Positions 1-8,201 of a DNA stretch of 41,573 bases are shown in pieces. The notes beneath the pieces are model-generated. The model ran no database searches, was not told the DNA's origin, and saw only the letters and a program-made list of their open reading frames with translations. Origin of the DNA: an uncultured beta proteobacterium (GTDB lineage: Bacteria > Pseudomonadota > Gammaproteobacteria > Burkholderiales > SG8-39); the NCBI GenBank assembly GCA_903859155.1, contig CAIOLO010000159.1:1-41573 (forward strand), written 5' to 3'. The first letter of the stretch is position 1; each line of letters opens with the position of its first letter. The translations under genes were made by a program, and so were the position numbers.

Positions 1-3000
1 GCCGGTGATCGCACTCACCGTCTTGGTGTCACCACTATCCACATCCGTGTCGTTGGCCAGCACCCCAGTGCCCGCGGTCCTCGTCAGCGTGGCATCCTCG
101 GCCACCGCACCACTGTCAGCCACGCCCACCGGCGCATCGTTAACCGCCACAACATTTACCGTCGTGACCGCGGTATTCGAGGTGTTGGTTCCGTCGTTGG
201 CGGTCACATTGATCACCCGCGCTGTAGTAGACGGATCATCCGTGGTGTTCTCGAACTGAATCTGTTCTATCGCGTCGGCATACTGGACCTTGGTCGCTGT
301 ACCGGTTAGGGTGACGCTCGAATCCGTGCGGTTCCAGGCAATCAGACCTCCTGCAAGCGTGCCACTCGAGGCTGCAGAACCGTCAACCAGCATTCGATCT
401 CCGGTCTGCGCGTTGGTCAGGGTAATACTCGCGCTCGCCATGGTCGGACTGCTCAAATCGAATATCGAACTGTCGGTATCGGCAATTGCAACCGCCGCAC
501 CATTCTCCGTGAAGGTAGTCGACCAGCCATTGCTCGAGAGATCTACCGTAGTTACGGTCGTCGTGACCGTGGCAGTCCTGTTGACCACCACATTGTCGAC
601 GCCAATCTGGTCTGTTGATGATGCCGAACCATCATGCAGCGTAAAGACGAGATTTCCAGACGCTGCAACCGGGGTTGCCAGCGTGATCGTGTTCGTGCTC
701 AGGGTACCAGTGGTAATACTGCCGATTGCCGTGACGGATGCGAGAGATCCGCTCGCGCCGTTGAAGTACGCCCACGACCCCGTCGTCGTTTTGGTTCCGG
801 ACGTAAATGTGGCGTACACCACGCCGTTGTAGGAGACATCAAAATTGTTCGAATTGTTATCCCTGGACCGCCAGCCAAAATCGAAAGCAATTGACGTAAT
901 CGCATTGGTCGTCACAACGTTTGTTTGGATAAGTTGCGACCCGTTTGAAGAATAAGCCGTCGTCGCCGAATCGGCCGGCAGCGACAATGCCTGAGACAGC
1001 GTCGTGTTGAGACCCGCGCTGGCGCCCTGCCAGGTGTAGCGGTTGCTTTGGATGCTCGCAATGTTTCCGGTATCGACTTCTGTCCAACCCACCGGCACGG
1101 TGCCGTTGGCCCCCGTCATAGCTCCGCCGCTGACCAGATTCGCTGTCGAAAATGTAGTATTCGCAGATACCGAAGGCGTCGAATCGAGGTCAAGCACGTT
1201 CGCCGGCAGCACATTAAGCGTGACCGTATCGGTATCAATAAGAGTGCCACCCGTGCCTGCAGCACCCAGATCGCTCGTCGCCACGGTGAGCGTCGCGGTG
1301 CCAGGCGCTGCGGAGGTATAGGTCATTCCAGCAAGAGCCGCATTCACCGCGGCCTTGGTGCCGGTAAATGTCATGGCCGCGTCAGCGCTACCATCGCCCT
1401 GCGAGAACGACAGCCCCGCGGTTCCGGACAAGGTCAGCGCGCCACCGCTCACTGATACGCTGACCTGCACCGTATTTGCATCCGGGTCAGTCACGCTGAT
1501 CAGATTTCCGTTGGCGCTGGAAAACTCTATGGGAATGTTTGCAAGCGTCGACTGCGCCTGCGGAACGGTATTCACGGGGGCGTCGTTTGCCGCGACAACG
1601 GTGATCAGGCTGGTCGCCGTATTGCCTTCGTTATTGCCAACGTCGGTAACTACCGCCCCGATGCTGCGCGTGTTGCGTGTTCCACCTGCCGTAGGATCAT
1701 CGCTTGTGTTGAGGTAACGGATCGTATTTATTACCTGCTGGTAATTTTCTTTTGAATCCGTCCCGCTCAATGTAAGTACCCCGGTGACAGCATCGTAGCT
1801 GCCGGTAATGGCTGTCCCCGCGGTGGAAAACGTGAGTGTATCGCCCGCTACCACGCTGTTTATCGTCACCTTGGCGTTTGCCATGTCGGCACTATCGCTG
1901 TCCGTGACGGTGGCATTCGATACCGCTGCTATTAGGACCCCGGTTGCATCGCCTTCGGCATAGGTATTGGAGGACCCGGTAGGCAATGCAGCCACGCTTA
2001 CGTTATCGATGTAAAAATAGTCCGTCGCTGCCGTATAGGCGGCGGTGCCTGAAACACGAAAGCGGATGACTGTGGAGGACGATTCGTAGCCCGCAATGTT
2101 GACCGTATCGTGCGTATAGGTTGTTGCCGATGCCGAGTTACCGGTATAGGTTTTTAGCGTGGTCCAGTTGGTGCCACCATTGGTGGAAATTTCCAGCACG
2201 ACTGCATCGGCTGCGGTCAAGGCCCCGCTGGTGATGTAATCAAACTGAAGTTGAGAATTCGAGTAAGCGGAGAGATCAATGGCCCGGTTTGCTCCGGCGA
2301 ACTGACCGGCGGTGCCACTGTTGTTCAATCGCAATCCGTAATCAGTCCCCGCAGTGGGTGTATCCGCCACTTGAATCTGGCCGGCGGTGGCACTTCCGCC
2401 CGCAGTTGCATCGGTTTCCACCCAACCCGATGACCATGGAAGTATGGAACCGACCGTCGTATTTGAGTAGGTCTGGGTGAGAAAGTTATCTCCCGCTGTG
2501 ACGGTCGCTGCCGAACTCGAATCGAGGTCAAGGACTGGCGGATTGCTGCTTGCGCCGAAGAAGGTAATGTCGTTCAAGACGACAATGGTGCCGTTCGTAC
2601 CGTTATAGGCGAACGTTACGGACGTGATGCCGCTTGTATTGAAATAGACATAGGTATTGCCGTTTGGCGATGTTGTGCCTACGGCGGTCCCATTGCCTAG
2701 AACGGTGGCACTGGTGCCTGAAAAAGCCGAAACTGAATTGGCTGAACTGGTCGCGATATTGGTTGGCGCTATCTGGCCCACGCCCGATTGTTGAGCGCTG
2801 AAAACGGCAGATTCTGTGTTATCGACATCGTAGAGCGCAAAACCGACATTGCTGACCATCCCGCCCGGTTGACCACTAAAATCGATCGTGATCGTTCCCT
2901 GTGCGCCATTCAGCGTGAACTGAAGGGCATTTTGGACGGGGGATACGCCGCCCGTGTAACTGGTCCCAAGAGCCGGCGCGGTACCAATGTTGCCGCTGTA

Positions 3001-4131
3001 CGAAATAGTGATTGGGTTGCCATCAACTGTGTACGCCTTGCTGGTTCCTGATGTCCAAGCAGTAGCCGTATCGAAGTCCAGCGTGTGAACGGCAAGCAAG
3101 TCGTGCCATTGGTCCTGGGCAAGGCGATCCACGATTACGCTGGTTTCGATCTTGCCTGCCTGGAGTTCCAGGTTCCAGTCTCCGCCGAGCGCTGCATCTC
3201 CGGTTGCATTGGTGCTCGCAGCCACATCAGCGCCGGTAAGTCTGGCAAGGGTCTCCGCGGCCTGAACGCCGTCCCCGCCTTTGCCGAAGTCGCAGCCGTA
3301 GACCAGGATGTCCGCATCTTTGGTTAAACTTTCGCCAATCTTTGTCAATTCCGCCGCGTAGGTCGTGCTCATTGTCGTGGCATTGAGTACGCCCGAACCG
3401 AAATCGATTTGCCCCTCGTTGCCGTGCGTAATCAAGTGGATCGCATCGACCTTGCCCGGCTGGTATTGCGACATCACTTCCGCGATTTGCGCGACGGCGT
3501 CTTTGCTCGAATCAAGCAATACCACTCGTGTCGCAGGGTTAATGTCCTTGATCAGAGTTTGATAATCGCGAACCGTTATGTCGACAAAGACGACCTCGGT
3601 CCGCCCTGTGTTGAAATCCTCAGGGGTGAACCCGCCACGATCATCAAGCACGACCTTTTCAATGGCCCGGTCAATCGCTCCCTGATCGACCGTAGCAGGT
3701 GGCGCAATGTCCTGATTCGACGAAGGCCCCCTGCTGGCCATGTCCGGCATGACCGAAAGCGGCGCAGTAGCGGCATTGGCGCTCGTGGCCTTTGAGGAGG
3801 CAATCGTGCCACTGCCAACAACGGTATTGACCGGCGAATTCGCCTGATCGACTTTTAGGTCGCCAGGCACGTCGGCCGACGTGCTAGGTGCCGGATGTGC
3901 TATATCCGACGCCTGGGTACCGGTCGTCGCGGTAGCTTCGTGGCCAGCGTCCGGAGCAGCATTTTGCGCGGCCAAATCAACCAAGTCCGCCCCCAGGGCC
4001 GCATCAAATACGACGCGCGGCTCCAAGGCCAGATAACGTGTTCGCCTAGATGATGACAAACCTTTGCGTCTGGATTTGCCTGTCGGCTTATCGACAATTT
4101 CCGTTGGCTTTTTATCTTTTGCCATAATCAT
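1..4131 (-). CDS. Giant LEPR/DUF4347 cadherin-like surface protein, N-terminal part (partial)
   Basis: The reading frame stays open for 1377 codons from an ATG at 4131 to the window edge, so the C-terminus is missing. I prefer 4131 over the in-frame ATG at 4125 because AAGG lies 6 bases upstream. A basic N-terminus leads to a LEPRVVFDAA motif near residue 36, typical of giant LEPR-XLL surface proteins. A DUF4347 domain follows (about 175-345) with THG at 235-237 and YGC ending at C280. Next come two lectin-like beta segments (about 346-715), alternating cadherin-like segments with NDAPV junctions, and the start of a VCBS-like repeat (AVAEDATL, GVLANDTDVD). No Sec signal is visible, so type I-like export is the family expectation; the missing C-terminus would show it. 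Role inferred: adhesion or biofilm. Confidence 0.85.
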   Translation of the reverse strand, partial: MIMAKDKKPTEIVDKPTGKSRRKGLSSSRRTRYLALEPRVVFDAALGADLVDLAAQNAAPDAGHEATATTGTQASDIAHPAPSTSADVPGDLKVDQANSPVNTVVGSGTIASSKATSANAATAPLSVMPDMASRGPSSNQDIAPPATVDQGAIDRAIEKVVLDDRGGFTPEDFNTGRTEVVFVDITVRDYQTLIKDINPATRVVLLDSSKDAVAQIAEVMSQYQPGKVDAIHLITHGNEGQIDFGSGVLNATTMSTTYAAELTKIGESLTKDADILVYGCDFGKGGDGVQAAETLARLTGADVAASTNATGDAALGGDWNLELQAGKIETSVIVDRLAQDQWHDLLAVHTLDFDTATAWTSGTSKAYTVDGNPITISYSGNIGTAPALGTSYTGGVSPVQNALQFTLNGAQGTITIDFSGQPGGMVSNVGFALYDVDNTESAVFSAQQSGVGQIAPTNIATSSANSVSAFSGTSATVLGNGTAVGTTSPNGNTYVYFNTSGITSVTFAYNGTNGTIVVLNDITFFGASSNPPVLDLDSSSAATVTAGDNFLTQTYSNTTVGSILPWSSGWVETDATAGGSATAGQIQVADTPTAGTDYGLRLNNSGTAGQFAGANRAIDLSAYSNSQLQFDYITSGALTAADAVVLEISTNGGTNWTTLKTYTGNSASATTYTHDTVNIAGYESSSTVIRFRVSGTAAYTAATDYFYIDNVSVAALPTGSSNTYAEGDATGVLIAAVSNATVTDSDSADMANAKVTINSVVAGDTLTFSTAGTAITGSYDAVTGVLTLSGTDSKENYQQVINTIRYLNTSDDPTAGGTRNTRSIGAVVTDVGNNEGNTATSLITVVAANDAPVNTVPQAQSTLANIPIEFSSANGNLISVTDPDANTVQVSVSVSGGALTLSGTAGLSFSQGDGSADAAMTFTGTKAAVNAALAGMTYTSAAPGTATLTVATSDLGAAGTGGTLIDTDTVTLNVLPANVLDLDSTPSVSANTTFSTANLVSGGAMTGANGTVPVGWTEVDTGNIASIQSNRYTWQGASAGLNTTLSQALSLPADSATTAYSSNGSQLIQTNVVTTNAITSIAFDFGWRSRDNNSNNFDVSYNGVVYATFTSGTKTTTGSWAYFNGASGSLASVTAIGSITTGTLSTNTITLATPVAASGNLVFTLHDGSASSTDQIGVDNVVVNRTATVTTTVTTVDLSSNGWSTTFTENGAAVAIADTDSSIFDLSSPTMASASITLTNAQTGDRMLVDGSAASSGTLAGGLIAWNRTDSSVTLTGTATKVQYADAIEQIQFENTTDDPSTTARVINVTANDGTNTSNTAVTTVNVVAVNDAPVGVADSGAVAEDATLTRTAGTGVLANDTDVDSGDTKTVSAITG

Positions 4132-4370
4132 CTACCGCCTTACCTGAAATACAGATATAAAGGGATTTACAATCAGATAGTTATAATATCTTTGAGTTAG
4201 TCAACCCAATCCGTTTAATGCGTCGCAACTTCCGCGCCACGAATAGGGATCAGAGTGCGGCATTGTTCACAAACCCTTGGAGATTACTGAGCAGGCCCAA
4301 GTCAATGGTGAACTACAACTTGTCGGGATTTAGCCAGCTTAAGTGGCCGAATTGCTTGCTACTTCGGCTC
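4132..4370 (-). promoter_or_regulatory. AT-rich leader of the giant adhesin
   Basis: This 239-base gap holds no convincing gene. Read on the minus strand it contains TTGACT (4204-4199) followed by an AT-rich stretch with TATTATAAC, so a promoter is likely. The spacing between the best -35 and -10 hexamers is about 13 bases, too short for a clean sigma-70 promoter, so the exact site is uncertain. A separate promoter here would let the adhesin be expressed independently of the upstream export gene. Confidence 0.3.
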
Positions 4371-6500
4371 CTAAAAGCCGCTTTCACGAACAAATATGGA
4401 GATGGCCCTGGCAACAAAATTTTGCGCCAATACTTCCAGATCGACGTGAATCCGAACGGTTCCACGGACAACAGCGGGCACATAATTGTTTTCTCCTAGC
4501 GGCTCGATCAGAACCCTATAAACCGGGTCTTGTGCGTTAGGGATTCCCCGTTTGTCTACAACTGCCGCTATCGTGCCGCCGTAGGGCGTCGCGAGAATGC
4601 GGTGATTCACCTGCCTGCTTGCGGTCGTATCGATGGAACGCACCACGCCCTGGATAGGCACGGCCCCTGCCACATTCGAGATAAAGCTGATTAACTGGCC
4701 CGGTTCGACCGATTTCACGCGGGATTCAGCGATATACGCTTCAATCACTGACTGCGATGGAGATACCACGCGTGCCATGAGTTCGCGGGAGTTAATCCAC
4801 CGACCCTCTACGATTTGCGAGGAGAAATCTCTTATAACCCCCGCATCACTTGCCCGGATCTCCAGCCGCTTCAATTCTTCCTTGACAGATTGCTGCTCCG
4901 CCAAGGCCTCGGCAATCTGCTGCAGCAGAACTTCTCGGCGCTCTTGCTGTCGCGTCGTGGCGACGGCACGCAAGAATTCGGAACGGGCGGTCGCCATAGC
5001 GACCTCCGCCTTTGTTGCGCGGAGGAACAATTCCGGTACTTCTAGACGAAATAGCAATTGACCGCGCTCCACCTTATCCCCGTTCTGTACAGCGATCGAT
5101 GTAATTCTGGCCGCGACCGGAGAATAGATTTCCTGCATATTCTCGGCGCGAATTACTGCCGGCGCAGTCAACTCATTCGTTATCGGTACCAACCAAACCA
5201 GCACGATCAGAAAAAATACCGTTACTGAAAATGGCACCAGGCCAAGTCGGACCAGAGAGCGCCTTGCCCACAGGTAATGCAATTCGGCCTCGACAGGTTT
5301 GAATACAAACCAGACGAACTCGAGGATCATCATGATGATCCCGAGTATTTTGAAAAACATGTGATAGACGAGCAGCGCTATACCCAGGTATACAACCAGA
5401 CGGTAGATCCAGACGACCAGAGCAAATATGACCAGCCAAAAGCGCTGTAAAACTGTAAAGGTCGGCTCGGGCAGCGGTTCGCGAAGTCCGAAAAAGGTGC
5501 GCCGAATCCACCAGCGTGCACAGGCGGAACTGCGCTCGTGAAGATTGGGAAAATCCAGTGCGTCAGAGAGTAGAAAATACCCGTCAAAGCGCATAAACGG
5601 GCTAGCATTAAGCGCCAGGGTTATGATCCATGTGCTTGTTGCCAGAACAAAAAGAACATATTTCATGTTCCCGTCGGGAGTTATTGCCCAAAGCAGAGTG
5701 GCGAGAATTGCCAGTACCAACTCGGCTTGCATACCTGCAGCGGCTATGGCCATCTGTTTTCGCCAGTCGGCGAGTTTCCAAGTCTCGCCCGTGTCGGTGT
5801 AGGGCACCGGCCACATCACCAGGAAAGCAACACCCATGGTTGGAATGCGCACGCCATAGCGCTTGGCGGTATATGCGTGTCCCAGTTCATGAATTATTTT
5901 TGAAAAACTACCTGCGAGCAGGAAGTACACCCCCCCTTGTAAATTGAAAAAATACGCAAACGAGCGGCTCAGCTCATCCCACTCGCGAAAGACGAGATAC
6001 AGGTCCGCAATAAAAACCATGAGCACGAGTAGTGCAAATGTCCGCGTGTAAAACAGTTCTGCGAATGGCAGCGTTCTCGCAAGAAATCTGTCAGGGCGAA
6101 ACAGGGGGATTCTGAAAAACAGGTATCCGTGGAAAAGCTTTTCGTACCAAGGTTTATCAGCGGCAAGCCATCTACCGCGCAACCTTGCGCGCCCGCCGGC
6201 ATCTCCATGAGCAACCAGCTGCTGGCTTTCAAGGAATTGGATGAAACCCAAAACCTCGTCCTCTGTCGGTACCAAGGTTGTCTGCGCGGATACCGTCTCG
6301 ATCAACGATTCGATGCCATCGCAACTGTCAAAATACGCCAGCAGTTCAAATTCAAGCCAGCCGATTTCGAAAAAGCGATTGCGTACCGGATCCAGAATCC
6401 GCCAACTTGGCGACCCGTCGCGGTGACGCGGACCTTCATAAAGTTTGAGGTCCTGCCTGAGGACGGGAATTGGCGGTAGGGGTTGCCCAGTTGATACCAT
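4371..6500 (-). CDS. PqqD-like / M50 metalloprotease / HlyD-type adaptor fusion
   Basis: This 709-residue membrane protein has three parts. Residues about 30-100 resemble a PqqD-like winged helix. Residues about 150-440 are a membrane site-2-protease-like (M50) domain with the zinc motif HELGH at 204-208 and a second motif NASPFMRFDG at 298-307 that supplies the third ligand D306. Residues about 450-680 are a HlyD-type periplasmic adaptor: a membrane segment, a biotinyl/lipoyl-like half (PVAARITSIAVQNGDKVERG), a short coiled coil and a second half. Such proteins are annotated as putative peptide zinc metalloproteases of unclear substrate. It lies 239 bases upstream of the giant adhesin on the same strand, so a role in adhesin export or processing is inferred. 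An outer-membrane channel and ABC component are not in view. Confidence 0.88.
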   Translation of the reverse strand: MVSTGQPLPPIPVLRQDLKLYEGPRHRDGSPSWRILDPVRNRFFEIGWLEFELLAYFDSCDGIESLIETVSAQTTLVPTEDEVLGFIQFLESQQLVAHGDAGGRARLRGRWLAADKPWYEKLFHGYLFFRIPLFRPDRFLARTLPFAELFYTRTFALLVLMVFIADLYLVFREWDELSRSFAYFFNLQGGVYFLLAGSFSKIIHELGHAYTAKRYGVRIPTMGVAFLVMWPVPYTDTGETWKLADWRKQMAIAAAGMQAELVLAILATLLWAITPDGNMKYVLFVLATSTWIITLALNASPFMRFDGYFLLSDALDFPNLHERSSACARWWIRRTFFGLREPLPEPTFTVLQRFWLVIFALVVWIYRLVVYLGIALLVYHMFFKILGIIMMILEFVWFVFKPVEAELHYLWARRSLVRLGLVPFSVTVFFLIVLVWLVPITNELTAPAVIRAENMQEIYSPVAARITSIAVQNGDKVERGQLLFRLEVPELFLRATKAEVAMATARSEFLRAVATTRQQERREVLLQQIAEALAEQQSVKEELKRLEIRASDAGVIRDFSSQIVEGRWINSRELMARVVSPSQSVIEAYIAESRVKSVEPGQLISFISNVAGAVPIQGVVRSIDTTASRQVNHRILATPYGGTIAAVVDKRGIPNAQDPVYRVLIEPLGENNYVPAVVRGTVRIHVDLEVLAQNFVARAISIFVRESGF

Positions 6501-6803
6501 TTTTCTGACCAGAACCTATTGGCCCGGAATCGCTAATGAACGAAATACAAATTAGCCACTTCAATCGCCCAAACGCCACAAGAAAGCGGCAAGACCACCC
6601 CATTCATAGGTAGTGGATCAACAGAGTTTACGATACACCGATAGCGACAGGACCAACTATGGTTTCACCTTATTTATCCATTATCTGCATGGGGAATCTC
6701 GAACCGAAAGTCGCATCGGACTCTATTCAGAGAAAAATATTTCTTCAAAAAGAGGGAAGTGTGTGCGTAGTTCTGTGGATTGGCGGTCTGATTCGGGTCT
6801 ACG

Positions 6804-6892
6804 TTAATTGACTACCAGCCAAGTCAAATCGTGATGCACAAGGAAACCTAAAACTTCAGAGAAGCAATTGAGTCAGAGACTAAGTCAATTAA
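6804..6892. repeat. Spaced 10-base inverted repeat (TTAATTGACT / AGTCAATTAA)
   Basis: TTAATTGACT at 6804-6813 and its exact reverse complement AGTCAATTAA at 6883-6892 are separated by 69 bases. The second copy overlaps the palindrome TCAATTAATTGA. The TTGACT core also occurs on the minus strand in front of the giant adhesin (4204-4199). This could be a pair of regulator sites, but TTGACT is also a plain -35 hexamer, so function is open. Confidence 0.45.
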
Positions 6893-6910
6893 TTGAGTAC
6901 AGCGGCTGCC

Positions 6911-6941
6911 AAATTAACCAATATTTTCCAATGGTTAATTT
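6911..6941. repeat. Perfect 10-bp stem inverted repeat downstream of sspB
   Basis: AAATTAACCA (6911-6920) pairs perfectly with TGGTTAATTT (6932-6941) across an 11-base loop. It begins 17 bases beyond the sspB stop codon, where a transcript end is expected. The stem is AT-rich and no run of U follows it in the sspB direction, so it is either a weak 3'-end stabilising hairpin or an operator-like dyad rather than a classical intrinsic terminator. Confidence 0.55.
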
Positions 6942-6958
6942 ATCGGTAGGCATTGATT

Positions 6959-7378
6959 TTATTTTACACGCCTGAGCACCGGACGGCCGCCCGGCTTAAT
7001 GGGTTCCGGAGGCGGCTCTTCTGCGGACCCGGGAACGACTTCAACATTAACGGCGGCTTCCCCCTGCTCTACGGCGAAGGCCATACCCTGACCATTTTCC
7101 CGGGAATATATTTCCTTAATTGCCGAAATCGGGACGACAATTTCCCGAGCCACTCCACCGAAGCGCGCGGCGCACTCAAGCCACTCTGCGCCAATCTGCA
7201 GACGCTGTGAGGCCAGCGGGCCAATATTCAGAACGATTTCTCCGTCGCGCACGTATTCCATTGGAACACGCGTACCGGCATCCACCACTACGGAAATGTA
7301 GGGCGTAAAGCCATTATCCACGCACCATTCATAAATTGCGCGCAGCAGATACGGCTTGGTAGAGGAGGTTTCTGACAC
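6959..7378 (-). CDS. sspB: ClpXP protease specificity-enhancing factor SspB
   Basis: The protein is 139 residues. SspB is a cytoplasmic adaptor that tethers ssrA-tagged, stalled-ribosome products to the ClpXP protease. The N-terminal fold is recognisable (KPYLLRAIYEWCVDNGFTPY, then VLNIGPLASQRLQIG). A short acidic, proline-rich linker leads to the C-terminal tail GGRPVLRRVK, which matches the known ClpX-binding peptide of the family. It follows sspA with a 147-base gap in the same direction, the usual sspA-sspB order. The gap contains no recognisable gene. Confidence 0.95.
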   Translation of the reverse strand: MSETSSTKPYLLRAIYEWCVDNGFTPYISVVVDAGTRVPMEYVRDGEIVLNIGPLASQRLQIGAEWLECAARFGGVAREIVVPISAIKEIYSRENGQGMAFAVEQGEAAVNVEVVPGSAEEPPPEPIKPGGRPVLRRVK

Positions 7379-7525
7379 GCTAACCTTTTAGCCCGAAAGC
7401 GCCACAAAATCCAATGAGAAACGCCGCGCCGAGTTTTATCGGGGTCATCAGCGCCTTACCAGATAGGGGCCCTGAGCCACATCAATATCAATCAAACAGA
7501 AGGAGCATCCGGCACCCTCGGTCCA

Positions 7526-8125
7526 TCACTTGCGCATTACCTTTTCCGAAGGCGTCAATGCTTCAATAAATGCGGGTCTTGAAAAAAGCCTTTCAGCGTA
7601 CTTCATCAGCGGTGCCGCTGTCTTTGGCAAGGAGATGCCATAGAAATCGACCCGCCAAAGCAATGGTGAGATTGCCACATCCAGCATGGAAAATTCGTCG
7701 CCAAGCATGTACTTCTGCTTTTGGAATACCGGCGCGAGTTCGGTGAGCCGTTCTGCAACCTGCTGTCTTGAGCGCTCCTGTTGTTTCTGATTTCCTTTTT
7801 CAAGCATTTCGATATGGGCGAACAACTCCGCTTCAAAATTGAACAGGAACAATCGCGCGCGTGCGCGCATCACCGGATCTGCAGGCATCAGTTGCGGATG
7901 GGGAAAGCGCTCATCAATGTACTCGTTGATGATATTTGCTTCATACAGAATCAGATCGCGCTCGACCAGGACCGGCAGCCGGTTATACGGGTTCATCACC
8001 GCAATATCCTCGGGCTTGTTGTACATGTCGACGTCAATGATCTGGAAGTCCATGCCCTTTTCGTAGAGTACGATACGGCAACGTTGGGAAAAGGGACACG
8101 TTGTTCCCGAGTAAAGATTCATCAT
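7526..8125 (-). CDS. sspA: Stringent starvation protein A (GST-like)
   Basis: The 199-residue protein has a thioredoxin-like N-terminal half (LYSGTTCPFSQRCRIVLYEKG, then NPYNRLPVLVERDLILYEA) and a helical GST C-terminal half. SspA family proteins bind RNA polymerase and alter transcription under starvation or acid stress, and they lack ordinary glutathione transferase activity. Two adjacent ATG codons (8125 and 8122) could serve as the start. It lies 76 bases downstream of petC on the same strand, so it may be read partly from the petABC transcript. The position between petC and sspB is typical of betaproteobacteria. Confidence 0.95.
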   Translation of the reverse strand: MMNLYSGTTCPFSQRCRIVLYEKGMDFQIIDVDMYNKPEDIAVMNPYNRLPVLVERDLILYEANIINEYIDERFPHPQLMPADPVMRARARLFLFNFEAELFAHIEMLEKGNQKQQERSRQQVAERLTELAPVFQKQKYMLGDEFSMLDVAISPLLWRVDFYGISLPKTAAPLMKYAERLFSRPAFIEALTPSEKVMRK

Positions 8126-8201
8126 ATGCAGTTACCTCAGTTGCCTTCCAGAAGAAAAAGGCGCGACACCAGGCGTGCCGCGCCCCTGATAGTTCAATAG
8201 T

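Larger units (their letters stand above)
6501..6958. other. 458-base AT-rich intergenic region
   Basis: No credible coding frame, tRNA or rRNA is visible between the sspB stop and the start of the M50/HlyD gene. The right half is AT-rich and holds several inverted repeats, listed separately, plus a 12-base palindrome TCAATTAATTGA at 6885-6896. The region must carry the promoter of the leftward M50/HlyD gene, but no strong -35/-10 pair could be singled out. Confidence 0.6.

Noticed and set aside
5-900. Plus-strand open frames opposite the giant adhesin, rich in Val, Ala and Thr.
   Set aside because: They mirror the adhesin codons, show no family motif and lie opposite a continuous 1377-codon frame with clear domains.
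4365-4380. CGGCT/AGCCG hairpin spanning the M50/HlyD stop codon as a terminator.
   Set aside because: The 5-bp stem is weak and no U-run follows it on the minus strand.
6613-6807. Possible small gene in the leader before the M50/HlyD gene.
   Set aside because: No ribosome site, no recognisable motif and odd composition; treated as non-coding.
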